Shown: positions 34,120-43,578 of the stretch, piece after piece
Position numbering within the stretch: position 1 is the first letter of the stretch
How the letters are laid out: each line of letters starts with the position of its first letter
Assembly (NCBI RefSeq): GCF_040105385.1
Contig: NZ_JBEDNQ010000001.1
Coordinates: 882,476 to 946,475, forward strand
Length of the DNA: 64,000 nucleotides
Direction: 5' to 3'
Source of the DNA: Pseudonocardia nematodicida
GTDB lineage: Bacteria > Actinomycetota > Actinomycetes > Mycobacteriales > Pseudonocardiaceae
The notes under the pieces: model-generated
The model's input: only the letters and a program-made list of their open reading frames with translations
Databases searched by the model: none
What the model was told of the DNA's origin: nothing
Translations under genes and position numbers: made by a program

Positions 34120-34896
34120 TCACGAGCTGCGGACTTGCATCCGATGCAACATCTCCGCGTCCGGCAGGTATCTGGCCAGGGCGGCGGCTGCAATCAGCAT
34201 CGCGCGGCCGCGACCCGAGAGCCGACAGCGCCACTCGCCCAGCGTTCCCGTCAGCGCATCGACGCCGCCGGCGCCGTGGATCTGCTCGACTACGGGTCGG
34301 AGTTGCTCGAGCAGGTACCCACCGCGGCGCAGCTGGTGAACCAGCTGGGCGTCGCGAACATCGGCCGTCGTGTAGATGCGGTAACTCGTGCGGGGGTCGC
34401 GCTGAGGCACGACCAGACCGGCCCGCTCCCATTTACGCAGCGTGGCCGGGTGCAGGCCCAGCTGCCGCGCGAGCTCACCGATCAACAGCCTGTCCCCCGC
34501 AGCGGGGACCTGCACCGTGTCCTGGAGGGCGAGGTCGCGCACGGCACGTTCGACGACGGTGAGCGTCTCTCGGTCCCGGCGCAGTTGTACGTGCCCGTCG
34601 TCGATCAGGGCCAGCGCCACGTCGACGTCGGCTGCGTTGACCGCACGCATGATCGCAGTGGCCGTGGCGTGCCCGAAGGCCGGGACGAGTGCGAGGAAAG
34701 CGCGTAGTGCCTTCGCGTGACGGTCGTCGAAGACCCGGTAGCCGCTCGATGTGCGTCCGGCGGGCGGCAGGACGCCGATGGCCTCGTAGTTGCGGATCGC
34801 CTGGGTGGACAGGCCGTGCTCACGGGCCAGGTCGACTGGGCGCAGCCGCTCCACTTCGACCTCCGGTTTGAGGCTTGGACCAGGTCTCTCAGCCAC
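34120..34896 (-). CDS. TioE-type MerR regulator with two MerR-like DNA-binding domains
   Basis: A 258-residue protein. The first MerR helix-turn-helix is at about residues 18-50 (RPVDLAREHGLSTQAIRNYE), with GYRVFDDRHAKALRAFLALV. A second winged-helix module follows at about 134-180 (IGELARQLGLHPATLRKWER and SYRIYTTADVRDA). This tandem layout fits the TioE family. The GTG start at 34896 lies within the 5' end of the divergent esterase fragment, so the true start may be nearer VERLRP. Its target is not known. Confidence 0.85.
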   Translation of the reverse strand: MAERPGPSLKPEVEVERLRPVDLAREHGLSTQAIRNYEAIGVLPPAGRTSSGYRVFDDRHAKALRAFLALVPAFGHATATAIMRAVNAADVDVALALIDDGHVQLRRDRETLTVVERAVRDLALQDTVQVPAAGDRLLIGELARQLGLHPATLRKWERAGLVVPQRDPRTSYRIYTTADVRDAQLVHQLRRGGYLLEQLRPVVEQIHGAGGVDALTGTLGEWRCRLSGRGRAMLIAAAALARYLPDAEMLHRMQVRSS

Positions 34897-35978
34897 ACGC
34901 AGGCGACTGCCTGGCCGCGCTCACCGTCGACGACTACGTGGCCGGCGGTCCAGGCGAACTCGACGAGATCATGACCGCCGGGTTCAGCCACGACCTGGGC
35001 GCCGCTCCGTCCAACCGTGAGCTGGTGTCGTGGATGCGGCGCTGGAACGCCGAGCGCGACCCGGTAGACCGGCTGAGGTTCCTCGGTATCGACGCCCCGA
35101 CCGAGCTCACCCGGACGCCGCCCCCGCGCGCAACACTGCTCACCGCGCATGACTACCTCGCCTCGCACCTCGATGACCCAGACCTGCTGCCTGCCGACGC
35201 GACCACGATCGACCGGCTGCTCGGCGAGGATGACCGCTGGACCAGCTTCGAGGCGATGACGAACGCGCACGACTCGATCGGCCGCACTGCCGAGGCAGTC
35301 GAGCTGCGCCTCCTCGCCGAGGAGATGCTCGGACTGCTCGACTCCGAGTCCCCGCACCTGGTCGCGGCCACGTCAGCGACGGCGTGGAACAGGGCCCGCT
35401 TGCACGCTCGCTCGGCCGCATGGCTGCTGCGCTACCACGCGACGATGGCCGAGGACTCCCCGCGGCGCATGAGCCGGCTCAGCGGCCAGCGCGACGCGAT
35501 GATGGCGGCGAACCTGATCACACTCGGCGAGGAGGAGCTCGACCGCGGACCGACGCTGCTCTTCGCGCACAACAGCCACCTGCAACGCTGGCCCAGCACC
35601 ATGCAGCTCGAGTGGGAGCCGTTCACCGAGGCGATGCGCTGGTGGAGCGCCGGGTCGATCGTTGCCACTCGGCTCGGGGAGCGCTACGTCTGGGTGGCGA
35701 TGACAGTCGGCCGAGGCCCGGAACGCGGGCTCGAGGCGCCCGCGGCAGACACGCTCGAGGGGGAGCTGGACGCGATCACCGAAGGCCCGGTCCTGGTCGA
35801 CGCCCGACGGCTCGGCACCGCGCTGCAGGCGGCCGGCCGAAAGCTGGCCCCGCGCACGGACACGACCACCGACCAAGGCTATGTCGGCTTCGACCCCGAC
35901 CACCTTGGTGACGTCGACGGCATCATCCACGTCGAGCGCATCGGCCCAATGATCCCGCAACCAGCCTTCCATCGATAG
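34875..35978 (+). pseudogene. Erythromycin esterase family protein, N-terminally truncated
   Basis: About 367 codons matching the middle and C-terminal part of Ere-type esterases: DCLAALTVDDYVAGGPGELD, NRELVSWMRRWNAERDPVDR, LRFLGIDAPTEL, and LLFAHNSHLQRW. The normal first 70-80 residues, including the N-terminal Glu-x-x-His segment needed for catalysis, are absent. Homology starts at GDCLAAL, directly where the divergent TioE-like gene begins. The only start is a TTG (34875). The reading frame is otherwise intact, so truncation looks recent. It probably cannot hydrolyse macrolides. Confidence 0.7.
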
Positions 35979-36084
35979 CCTAGTACGCCCGCGTGACGAT
36001 GTACTCGGCTGCCGACGTCGAGACCTGGTTGCGGAGCCGACGGGTCGACCCCGGCAGGGCTGCGTGATGGCTCCGCCGGATCAT

Positions 36085-36262
36085 GGCCTGCCGCTCGGTG
36101 TCTCGATCCGCGGCGACGTGGAGCGCCGGCCGAACAGCGCTCAGCAGTACCGCGCTCGTGTGCGGTGGATGGACCCGACCACCCGGCAACGGCAATCGAA
36201 GTCGGAGGTGCGCAGAGCTGGATCGACCAGGTGCCGCGCCTCGCGACGGCCGGAGGCCGCGG
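36085..36262 (+). pseudogene. N-terminal remnant of a phage-type tyrosine integrase
   Basis: SIRGDVERRPNSAQQYRARV then RWMDPTTRQRQSKSE is the usual SAM-like N-terminal (arm-binding) opening of actinophage/ICE integrases. After a one-base shift near 36205 it continues as GGAQSWIDQVPRLATAGGRG, the matching helix. Nothing of the catalytic domain follows. It lies about 90 bp from the 3' end of tRNA-Pro, the expected place for an integrase beside its attachment site. Confidence 0.65.
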
Positions 36263-36299
36263 GATGATCCTCACCAACATCACGACCCGGACAACTAAA

Positions 36300-36338
36300 C
36301 AGCCCGCTGACCTGGTGGAGTTCCAGTTCAGCGGGCTG
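36300..36338 (-). terminator. Rho-independent terminator of tRNA-Pro
   Basis: CAGCCCGCTGA (36300-36310) pairs perfectly with TCAGCGGGCTG (36328-36338), with further inner pairing (CTGG/CCAG). On the minus strand it is followed by TTTAGTTG. It lies 12 bp beyond the 3' end of the tRNA. Confidence 0.8.
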
Positions 36339-36350
36339 ATGATCGGCCTG

Positions 36351-36424
<74 letters not shown>

Positions 36425-36484
36425 GCCACCCCTCGCGGGGCTCCGCAAGACTACCCCACGCGGTCCCCCACTCCACCGGGGGCC

Positions 36485-37477
36485 TCACCCCACAGAAGCC
36501 CCGTTCAGGTCGAGCACGACCTTCCCGACCGCTCCCCCGGAACGCAGGTACTCGGCCCCGGAAACCCCCTGGTCGAACGGCACGACGCGGTCGACGGTCG
36601 CCCGCACCCGCCCGTCCCCGACGAGGTCGAGCACCCCGGACCCGACGGCCCCGGCGACCGCGGCCCGCTCGTCCGCGGACCGCACGCTGAACGTCGTCCC
36701 GATCAACCGCAGCCGCCGGAACGCCAGCGTGTTCAGGTCCAAGGTGGACGGAGGCCCGGCCAGCCGGCCGATCTGGATCGCGACGCCGCCGATCCGCATC
36801 CCGGCCAGCGCGGCGGCGAGGTACTCGCCGCCGACGAGGTCGAGCACCACGTCGACACCCGATCCGTCGGTCAGGGACAACAGGGACGAGGCGAGATCGG
36901 AGGTCCCGACCAGCGGAGTCGCACCGGCGGCGGCGAGCGCGTCGGCCTTGGCCGCCGACGTCGTCGTCGCCAGGACCGGGGACGCCCCGAGCGCCGACGC
37001 GAGCCGGATCGCGACCTGGCCGACACCCGTCGTCCCGCCCAGCACCAGCACCGAGCCGGAGCCGGTGAACCCGGCCTGGGTCACCAGCGCGTCGTGCACG
37101 GTCTCCAGCGCCACCGGCAGTGCGGCGGCGTCCGTCCACGACAGACCGGACGGGACCGGCAGCGCGCGCCGGGCGTCGACGACCGCGTACTCGGCGAACG
37201 CCCCCGCACCGGTGCAGAAGACCCGGTCGCCGAGGCCGCGGCCCGCGGTGCCCGGGCCGGCGGCGACGACCTCACCGGCCAGCTCCATGCCGGCGGTGAA
37301 GGTGCCGTCGTCGTCGGCGTGCGGGACCGGGTAGCCGCCGCCCAGCGCCAGCAGGTCGGCCCGGTTCAGCCCGGCCGCCCGCACCCGGACCAGGAGCTCG
37401 CCCGGGCCGGGCTCAGGAACCGGGACGTCCTGGAGGAGCTTCCACTGCGGTCCGTGCCCACCACGCAGTGCCTGCAT
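36485..37477 (-). CDS. Quinone oxidoreductase-type zinc-independent alcohol dehydrogenase (MDR superfamily)
   Basis: A 330-residue medium-chain dehydrogenase. AAGLNRADLLALGGGYPVPH is the GroES-like opening, GMELAGEVVAAG follows, and VLVLGGTTGVGQVAIRLASA is the NADPH Rossmann motif. The structural and catalytic zinc ligands are absent, which fits quinone/enone reductases. ATG 37477 was preferred over GTG 37483. It starts 6 bp after the der stop and may be read with the der operon. Confidence 0.92.
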   Translation of the reverse strand: MQALRGGHGPQWKLLQDVPVPEPGPGELLVRVRAAGLNRADLLALGGGYPVPHADDDGTFTAGMELAGEVVAAGPGTAGRGLGDRVFCTGAGAFAEYAVVDARRALPVPSGLSWTDAAALPVALETVHDALVTQAGFTGSGSVLVLGGTTGVGQVAIRLASALGASPVLATTTSAAKADALAAAGATPLVGTSDLASSLLSLTDGSGVDVVLDLVGGEYLAAALAGMRIGGVAIQIGRLAGPPSTLDLNTLAFRRLRLIGTTFSVRSADERAAVAGAVGSGVLDLVGDGRVRATVDRVVPFDQGVSGAEYLRSGGAVGKVVLDLNGASVG

Positions 37478-37483
37478 ACGCAC

Positions 37484-38965
37484 TCACTTCCTGCGCGGGC
37501 GCTTCTCCCGCACCCGCACGGACAGCCGGATCGGCGAGCCGCCGAACCCGAACTCCTCGCGCAGCCTGCGCTCGATGAACCGGCGGTAGCCGGCCTCGAG
37601 GAAGCCACTGGTGAACAGCACGAACGTCGGCGGGCGGGTCTGCGCCTGCGTCGCGAACATGATCTTGGGCTGCTTGCCGCCGCGGACCGGGGGCGGTGTC
37701 GCGGCGACCAGGTCGTTGAGCCACTGGTTGAGCCGGCCGGTCGGGATCCGGGTGTCCCACGACGCCAGCGCGCGGCGCAGCGCCGGGGCGATCCGCTGGG
37801 TGGCGCGCCCGGTCGCGGCGGAGACGTTGACCCGCTCCGCCCAGCGGACGCTGATCAGGTCGCGCTCCAGCTCACGCTCGAGCTGGTAGCGGCGGTCGTC
37901 GTCGACCAGGTCCCACTTGTTGAACAGGATGACCAGGGCGCGGCCGGCCTCGGAGACCATCGTCAGCACCCGCTGGTCCTGCTCGGCGATCGGCTCGGAG
38001 GCGTCGATCAGCACCAGCGCGACCTCGGAGGCGTCGATCGCGGAGCTCGTCCGCAGCGAGGCGTAGTACTCCATGCCCGACGCCATCTTGACCCGCTTGC
38101 GCAGGCCCGCGGTGTCGACGAACTTGAACACCTCGCCGTCCAGCTCGACCAGTGAGTCGACCGGGTCGACGGTGGTGCCGGCGACGTCGTGCACCACCGA
38201 GCGCTGCTCGCCGGCCAGCTTGTTGAGCAGGCTGGACTTGCCCACGTTCGGCTTCCCGACGAGCGCGACACGGCGCGGGCCGGCCCCGGCGGCACCGAAG
38301 TCGTCGCGCGGGGTCTCGGGCAGCACCTCGAGGATCGCGTCCAGCAGGTCGCCCGAGCCCCGGCCGTGCAGGCCGGACACCGGGTGCGGCTGACCGAGCC
38401 CGAGCCGCCACAGTTCGGCGGTGTCGGCGGTGAGCCGGTCGTCGTCGACCTTGGTGGCGCACAGCAGGACCGGCACGTCGGCGCGGCGCAGCACCCGGGC
38501 GACGGCCTGGTCGGTCGCGGTCGCGCCGACCGACGCGTCGATCACCAGCAGCACCGCGTCCGCGGTCCGCATCGCGACGTCGGCCTGCTGGGCGACGAAG
38601 GCCTGCAGCCCGTTCGCGTCGGGCTCCCAGCCGCCGGTGTCCATCAGTTTGAACCGGCGGCCGTTCCACAGTGCGTCGTAGACGACGCGGTCGCGGGTCA
38701 CGCCGGGCACGTCCTGCACGACCGCCTCGCGGCGGCCCAGGATCCGGTTCACCAGCGTCGACTTGCCGACGTTCGGGCGTCCGACGACGGCCAGCGTCGG
38801 CGTGGCCAGCACCTCGTCCGGGTCGAGCCCGGCGGCGACATGCCCCTCGTCGTCGACGGCCACGAACTCGGCCGGGTCCAGCCCCAGCCGGTCCATCTCA
38901 GCACGGTCGGCGGCGTCGCCGATCTCGATGCCGGTCCCGCCCGTGCCGTAGGAGTTCTCGCTCAC
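37484..38965 (-). CDS. der: GTPase Der (EngA), ribosome assembly
   Basis: A 493-residue protein with two tandem G domains. The first P-loop is GRPNVGKST (about residue 63) with DTGGW, the second is GKPNVGKSS with DTAGL and NKWD. A C-terminal KH-like domain follows (TFVLFTSGFLEAGYRRFIE). Der is essential for 50S subunit maturation. The first 50 residues are an acidic extension common in actinobacteria. It overlaps the upstream plsC-like gene by 4 bp. Confidence 0.98.
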   Translation of the reverse strand: MSENSYGTGGTGIEIGDAADRAEMDRLGLDPAEFVAVDDEGHVAAGLDPDEVLATPTLAVVGRPNVGKSTLVNRILGRREAVVQDVPGVTRDRVVYDALWNGRRFKLMDTGGWEPDANGLQAFVAQQADVAMRTADAVLLVIDASVGATATDQAVARVLRRADVPVLLCATKVDDDRLTADTAELWRLGLGQPHPVSGLHGRGSGDLLDAILEVLPETPRDDFGAAGAGPRRVALVGKPNVGKSSLLNKLAGEQRSVVHDVAGTTVDPVDSLVELDGEVFKFVDTAGLRKRVKMASGMEYYASLRTSSAIDASEVALVLIDASEPIAEQDQRVLTMVSEAGRALVILFNKWDLVDDDRRYQLERELERDLISVRWAERVNVSAATGRATQRIAPALRRALASWDTRIPTGRLNQWLNDLVAATPPPVRGGKQPKIMFATQAQTRPPTFVLFTSGFLEAGYRRFIERRLREEFGFGGSPIRLSVRVREKRPRRK

Positions 38966-39645
38966 TTCTCACTCACGTCCCGGCCGGGTCTCGCCGGCCT
39001 CTCGTCTCTCTCGTCCAGCTGGTCTATCAGCGCCCGCAACGCGACGGTGACGTCCGTGGTCGCGGCGGCCAGGCCGTCGCGACCCGGTGCCGACGGCGCG
39101 GGCAGCGGCTCGCCGACCAGCACGTCGACCCGCGGCCGGAACCGCCGGCCCGCGCCGTCCGGACGACGGGTGCCGCGCACCGCCACCGGCAGCAGCGCCG
39201 CCCCGGCCGAGCGGGCCAGCCAGGCCGCGCCCTGCCGCGCCGCGGCGACCTCACCGGAACCGCGGGTGCCCTCGGGGAACACCGCGACCACGCCGCCGTC
39301 GCGCAACACGTCCTGCGCCGCGAGCAGCGGCCGCCGGTCCACGACGTCCCTCCGCACCGGGAGCTGCCCGATCGCGGGCAGCAGCACCCGCAGCGGACCG
39401 CGGAACATCTCGTCCTTCACCAGGAACACCACGCGCCGCCGGATCATGCCGAACAGCAGCGGCCCGTCGACGAACGCGCTGTGGTTCGCGACGAGCACCA
39501 CCGGGCCGTCCGCCGGAACCCTGTCCCCATGCTGCACCCGGACCCGCAGGAACGGGACGAAGATCCAGGTGCCGAGCCACCGGGCCAGGTCGTGCAGCCA
39601 CCCGAGCGCGCCGGGCGGCAGCATCTCCTGCCCGGACCGGCTCAC
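38962..39645 (-). CDS. Lysophospholipid (1-acyl-glycerol-3-phosphate) acyltransferase
   Basis: A 227-residue PlsC-type acyltransferase. The catalytic NHSAFVD (His-x4-Asp) is at about residue 54, and the substrate-binding FPEGTRG is at about 124. It acylates glycerophospholipid precursors at the membrane surface. GTG 39645 overlaps the cmk stop by 4 bp, and its own end overlaps der, so cmk-plsC-der are tightly coupled. Confidence 0.94.
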   Translation of the reverse strand: MSRSGQEMLPPGALGWLHDLARWLGTWIFVPFLRVRVQHGDRVPADGPVVLVANHSAFVDGPLLFGMIRRRVVFLVKDEMFRGPLRVLLPAIGQLPVRRDVVDRRPLLAAQDVLRDGGVVAVFPEGTRGSGEVAAARQGAAWLARSAGAALLPVAVRGTRRPDGAGRRFRPRVDVLVGEPLPAPSAPGRDGLAAATTDVTVALRALIDQLDERDERPARPGRDVSEK

Positions 39646-40340
39646 CCGTCCAGCCCCCGTTCGGCGACGAGCTCGCGCAGCCGGTCCAGCACCGCGTCGG
39701 CGGAGAGCCGGTCGGTGTCGAGCACCAGCGCGTCGGCGGCCGCGTAGAGCGGGGAGACCCGCCGCGACGAGTCGAGCCGGTCCCGCCGCTCGACGTCGGC
39801 GAGGGTGGTGTGCAGGTCGGCCTCCCGGCCGGCCCGGGCGTTCTGCCGCCCGCGCCGCGCCGCACGGACCTCCGGCGACGCCGTCAGGTAGACCTTGAGC
39901 GGCGCGTCCGGCACCACGACGGTGCCGATGTCCCGGCCCTCGACGACGATCCCGCCACCGCGGGAGACCGCGGCCTCGATCAGCGCGTGCTGCCGGGCCA
40001 CCAGCCGGGTGCGCACGTCCGGCAGCGCGGAGACCGCCGACACCAGGCCGGTCACCTCCGGCCCGCGGATCTCGGCGGACACGTCGTCGCCGTCGAGGGT
40101 GATGGTCGGTGACGACGGGTCGGTGCCGGACTCCATCCGCGCCCCGGTCGCGACCTCGGTCATCTCCCCGGCCGGCGCGTCCTCGCCGAGCCCGGCGCGC
40201 AGCACCGCCAGCGTCGCGGCCCGGTACATCGCACCGGTGTCCAGGTAGGCCGCGGCACAGGACTGCGCCAGCCGCCGCGAGACGGTCGACTTGCCCGTCC
40301 CGGACGGACCGTCCATCGCGACGACGCCCCGCAAGGCCAC
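39642..40340 (-). CDS. cmk: Cytidylate kinase
   Basis: A 232-residue kinase phosphorylating CMP/dCMP. The P-loop DGPSGTGKSTVSRRLA is near the N-terminus, LDTGAMYRA is the CMP-site motif, and VVEGRDIGTVV plus RRDRLDSSR are the later signatures. GTG 40340 has GGGGGA 5 bp upstream and gives the usual family length; an ATG at 40379 would add 13 residues. Confidence 0.96.
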   Translation of the reverse strand: MALRGVVAMDGPSGTGKSTVSRRLAQSCAAAYLDTGAMYRAATLAVLRAGLGEDAPAGEMTEVATGARMESGTDPSSPTITLDGDDVSAEIRGPEVTGLVSAVSALPDVRTRLVARQHALIEAAVSRGGGIVVEGRDIGTVVVPDAPLKVYLTASPEVRAARRGRQNARAGREADLHTTLADVERRDRLDSSRRVSPLYAAADALVLDTDRLSADAVLDRLRELVAERGLDG

Positions 40341-40405
40341 CTGTCCCCCATGAGTTGTTCGGGTAGTACCGACCGGCATTCTCGCCGGTCGGTCCGACGG
40401 GGCCC

Positions 40406-40768
40406 TTACCGGGGCAGGTCGGTGCGCAGCGCCCGTGCCCCGTGCAGGTAGACGTGCCGCAGGTCGGCCCGCGGCTTCGGGGTGTCGACGTGGGCCAGCA
40501 GCCGCAGCACCCGCGGCAGCGCGCCCGGCACCGCGATCTCCGTCGCGCACATCAGCGGCACGTCGGTCAGCCCGAGCAGCCGCGCGGCGTAGGCCGGGAA
40601 CTCGGCCGTCAGGTCCGGGGTCGCGGTGAACCAGATCGAGATGATGTCGTCGGGATCCAGGTCGTTGCGTTCCAGCACGGCCGTGACCAGCTCGGCGGAG
40701 CGGTCCAGGATCTGGTCGCGGTCGTCGGCGTCGACCTGGGTCGCGCCGCGCAGTGCACGGACCGCCAC
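40406..40768 (-). CDS. aroH: Chorismate mutase, AroH type
   Basis: A 120-residue protein of the AroH (trimeric pseudo-alpha/beta barrel) class. VRALRGATQVDADDRDQILD includes the Arg contacting chorismate. IISIWFTATPDLTAEFPAYAA and VPLMCATEIAVPGALPRVLR follow, and the last part is HVYLHGARALRTDL. It converts chorismate to prephenate for Phe/Tyr synthesis. GTG 40768 overlaps the stop of the pseudouridine synthase by 1 bp. Confidence 0.94.
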   Translation of the reverse strand: MAVRALRGATQVDADDRDQILDRSAELVTAVLERNDLDPDDIISIWFTATPDLTAEFPAYAARLLGLTDVPLMCATEIAVPGALPRVLRLLAHVDTPKPRADLRHVYLHGARALRTDLPR

Positions 40769-41529
40769 TAGAGACCGACCGCCTTGTAGAGCGACCCGAC
40801 CTCGACCCGGTCCAGCGGGCGGAGCTTGCCGGGCCGCTGGTTGCCGAGCCGGACCTCGCCGACGGCGGTGCGCACCAGGCGCTGCACCGGGTGCCCGACC
40901 TCGGACAGCAGGCGCCGGACGACGTGTTTGCGGCCCTCGTGCAGCACCAGCTGCACGGTGGAGCGGCCGGGCACCATGTCGACGAGCTTGAACGCGTCCA
41001 CCGTGGCGACGCCGTCGTCGAGCTCGATGCCGTCGCGCAGCCGCCGGCCCAGGTCCCGGGCGATCTTGCCCTCGACCTCGGCCAGGTAGGTCTTGGGGAC
41101 CTCGTACGACGGGTGCATCAGCCGGTGGCCGAGCTCGCCGTCGTTGGTGAGCAGCAGCAGGCCCTCGGTGTCGGCGTCGAGACGGCCGACGTGGAACAGC
41201 CGCTGCGCCTCGTTCATCAGCTCGACGCGATCGGCGAGCAGGTCGCCGACGCACGGCCGGCCCAGGTCGTCGGACATCGTCGAGTGCAGGCCGCGGGGCT
41301 TGTTCAGCGCCAGGTAGACCTGGTCGTCGCGCAGGGTGACCCGGGCGCCGTCGACGTGCAGCACGGCCGTCTCCGGGTCGATCCGGCGGCCCATCTCGCG
41401 GACGGTCACGCCGTCGACCTGCACGCGGCCCTGCGCGATCAGCTCCTCGGCCGCGCGCCGGGACGCGACGCCCGCGCGGGCCAGCACCTTCTGCAGGCGG
41501 ACGCCGTCGGGGTCGTGGGTGGTACTCAT
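40768..41529 (-). CDS. 23S rRNA pseudouridine synthase, RluB/RsuA family
   Basis: A 253-residue enzyme. The S4 RNA-binding domain is VRLQKVLARAGVASRRAAEE, and the catalytic motif is GRLDADTEGLLLLTNDG with catalytic Asp. HEGRKHVVRRLL is also conserved. It isomerises a uridine in rRNA, probably 23S. It follows scpB in the same orientation with a 5-bp gap, matching the mycobacterial gene order. Confidence 0.95.
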   Translation of the reverse strand: MSTTHDPDGVRLQKVLARAGVASRRAAEELIAQGRVQVDGVTVREMGRRIDPETAVLHVDGARVTLRDDQVYLALNKPRGLHSTMSDDLGRPCVGDLLADRVELMNEAQRLFHVGRLDADTEGLLLLTNDGELGHRLMHPSYEVPKTYLAEVEGKIARDLGRRLRDGIELDDGVATVDAFKLVDMVPGRSTVQLVLHEGRKHVVRRLLSEVGHPVQRLVRTAVGEVRLGNQRPGKLRPLDRVEVGSLYKAVGL

Positions 41530-41534
41530 GTGGC

Positions 41535-42548
41535 TCAGTTTCCGTCCAGGTCGTCGATCGCATCGATGTCGGGCAGCAGTGGCGCCAGCGGCGGCAGCTC
41601 CTGCACCGAGGAGAGCCCGAGCCGCTCCAGGAACAGCTCGGTGGTCCGGAACAGTGTCCCTCCCGTGGTTTCCTCGGTTCCGGCCTCCTCCACCAAGCCG
41701 CGGGTCCAGAGGGTCTTCAGGACGCCGTCGCAGTTGACGCCGCGGACCGCCGCGACCCGCGCGCGGGTCACCGGCTGCCGGTAGGCGACGACGGCGAGGG
41801 TCTCCAGCGCCGCTCGGGTGAGGCGGGCGCGCTGGCCGTCGAGCAGCATCTTCTCGACGTAGGGGGCGTAGCGGTCGCGGGTGTAGAACCGCCAGCCCTC
41901 CCCCGCGCGGCGCAGGTCGATGCCGCGGGCGTCGGCGGTCAAGGCCAGCGACATGCGGTGCAGCGTCGCCCGGATGCGGGCGGCGGGCTGGTTCAGCGCG
42001 GTGGCCAGCGAGGTCTCGTCGACGGGTGAGTCGACGACGAGCAGCAGGGCCTCGAGGGCGTGTTCCAGGTCGGTGTCGTCGGCGAGCTCGTCGCCGGTGA
42101 CGGGCGGCTCCTCGGCGAGGCCCGGCATCTCACCGGACTCGTCCTCCGCTCCGGCCGGATCGTCGCCACCGGGCTCGTCGACACGAGGGATCCCGGCCGC
42201 GTCGTCCTCACCGGGACCGGCCGTGGCTCCGCCGTCCGGGCCCCGCTCCCGGTCGATCTGCCCGGGGCCGCCTGCCGCACCGCCGGGTGTCACGTCCGTG
42301 TCGACCGGTCCGGTGTACTCGGCCGGCGTGGCCTCCGCTGCCGGCTCGGCGGCCTCGACCGGCTCGGGATCATCAGCCGGCTCGACCGCAGCGGCCGGCT
42401 CGGTGTCATCGGCCGGTCGCTCGACCGGGACGGTCGCGCGGAACGCGCCGGCGTGCGGACTGCGCGGCACGGTGCGGCCGATCAGCCGCAGCAGCTCGGA
42501 CGGATCCTCCGGGTCGTCCGAGCCCGGCCGGTCGTCCGGCTCAGTCAC
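41535..42548 (-). CDS. scpB: Segregation and condensation protein ScpB
   Basis: About 337 residues. The conserved ScpB winged-helix pair is in the C-terminal half: LEHALEALLLVVDSPVDETS, RLTRAALETLAVVAYRQPVT and GTLFRTTELFLERLGL. The first 150 residues are a Glu/Asp/Pro/Ala-rich, probably disordered extension. ScpB partners ScpA and SMC in chromosome condensation. GTG 42548 overlaps the scpA end by 8 bp; GTG 42545 and a far upstream ATG are less likely. Confidence 0.95.
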   Translation of the reverse strand: MTEPDDRPGSDDPEDPSELLRLIGRTVPRSPHAGAFRATVPVERPADDTEPAAAVEPADDPEPVEAAEPAAEATPAEYTGPVDTDVTPGGAAGGPGQIDRERGPDGGATAGPGEDDAAGIPRVDEPGGDDPAGAEDESGEMPGLAEEPPVTGDELADDTDLEHALEALLLVVDSPVDETSLATALNQPAARIRATLHRMSLALTADARGIDLRRAGEGWRFYTRDRYAPYVEKMLLDGQRARLTRAALETLAVVAYRQPVTRARVAAVRGVNCDGVLKTLWTRGLVEEAGTEETTGGTLFRTTELFLERLGLSSVQELPPLAPLLPDIDAIDDLDGN

Positions 42549-43578
42549 CACCGCCGGCTCCGGGCCTCTCGTCGTCGTGCACGGGGTCATTGTCCGTGTC
42601 CGCGCCGACCGGCTCCGCGTCGCCCCACTCGTCGACGGCCGTGTCGGTGTCGGCCCCGGGCTCCGGGTCGCGGTTCTTCTTCCGCTTCCGCGCGTTTCGG
42701 GCCCGCACGGCCTCCTCGGCCGCGACCCGCTCGTCCTCGATCGCCGCGGCGTAGGCCACCGGGTCGTCGGTCCGGTCCGCGGTCCAGGTGACGGTCAGGT
42801 CCGCGAACGGCTCCGGCTGCACCAGCGCGACCGAGCGCTCCCGGTACAGCTCCAGCAGCCCCATGAACCGGGCGATCACCTCGAGGGTCCCGACGCAGTC
42901 CGCGGTCAGCTCCGCGAACGTCGCCTCCCCCGCCTCGGCCAGCCGCTCCCGCATCAGCTGGGTGTGCTCGGCCACCGACACGTACACCGCGTGCAGGTGG
43001 TCGATGCCCACCTCCTCGGGCGGGCGCGGCCGGAACACCGCGGCCGCGAGCTCGGCGAACGCCTGCGCGTCGACCCCGAGCAGCACCTCGGGCAGCAGCT
43101 CGGCGTAGCGGTCCTCGATCGCCACCGAACGCGGGAACCGGCGCATCGCACCGTTCTCGAGCTCGACGAACAGCTGCGCCGCCTCCTTGTAGGCGCGGTA
43201 CTGCAGCAGCCGGGCGAACAGCAGGTCGCGGGCCTCCAGCAGGGCCAGGTCCTCGGCGTCCTCGACCTCGGCGCCGGGCACCAGCCGGGCGGCCTTGAGG
43301 TCGAGCAGGGTCGCCGCGACGACGAGGAACTCGGTGGTCTCGTCCAGGTCCGCGTCGTCGCCGAGGTCGGTGAGGTGCGCGATGAAGTCGTCGGTGACCT
43401 TGTGCAGGGCCATCTCGGTGACGTCGAGCTCGTGCTTGCCGATCAGCTGCAGCAGCAGGTCGAACGGGCCCTCGAAGTTCGCCAGCCGGACGGTGAACCG
43501 GCGCGACCGCGGGGTCGCGACGTCGGTCTCGTCGAGCGTCTCCGGAACATCGCCCGGCCCGTCCGCCAGCAGCGTCAC
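42541..43578 (-). CDS. scpA: Segregation and condensation protein ScpA
   Basis: A 345-residue kleisin of the SMC-ScpAB complex. FTVRLANFEGPFDLLLQLIG is the classical N-terminal helix binding SMC, with YAELLPEVLLGVDAQAFAEL in the middle and FMGLLELYRERSVALVQPEP at the C-terminal winged helix. An Arg/Lys then Asp-rich tail follows. GTG 43578 overlaps the ParA stop by 4 bp (GTGA). Confidence 0.96.
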   Translation of the reverse strand: MTLLADGPGDVPETLDETDVATPRSRRFTVRLANFEGPFDLLLQLIGKHELDVTEMALHKVTDDFIAHLTDLGDDADLDETTEFLVVAATLLDLKAARLVPGAEVEDAEDLALLEARDLLFARLLQYRAYKEAAQLFVELENGAMRRFPRSVAIEDRYAELLPEVLLGVDAQAFAELAAAVFRPRPPEEVGIDHLHAVYVSVAEHTQLMRERLAEAGEATFAELTADCVGTLEVIARFMGLLELYRERSVALVQPEPFADLTVTWTADRTDDPVAYAAAIEDERVAAEEAVRARNARKRKKNRDPEPGADTDTAVDEWGDAEPVGADTDNDPVHDDERPGAGGGD

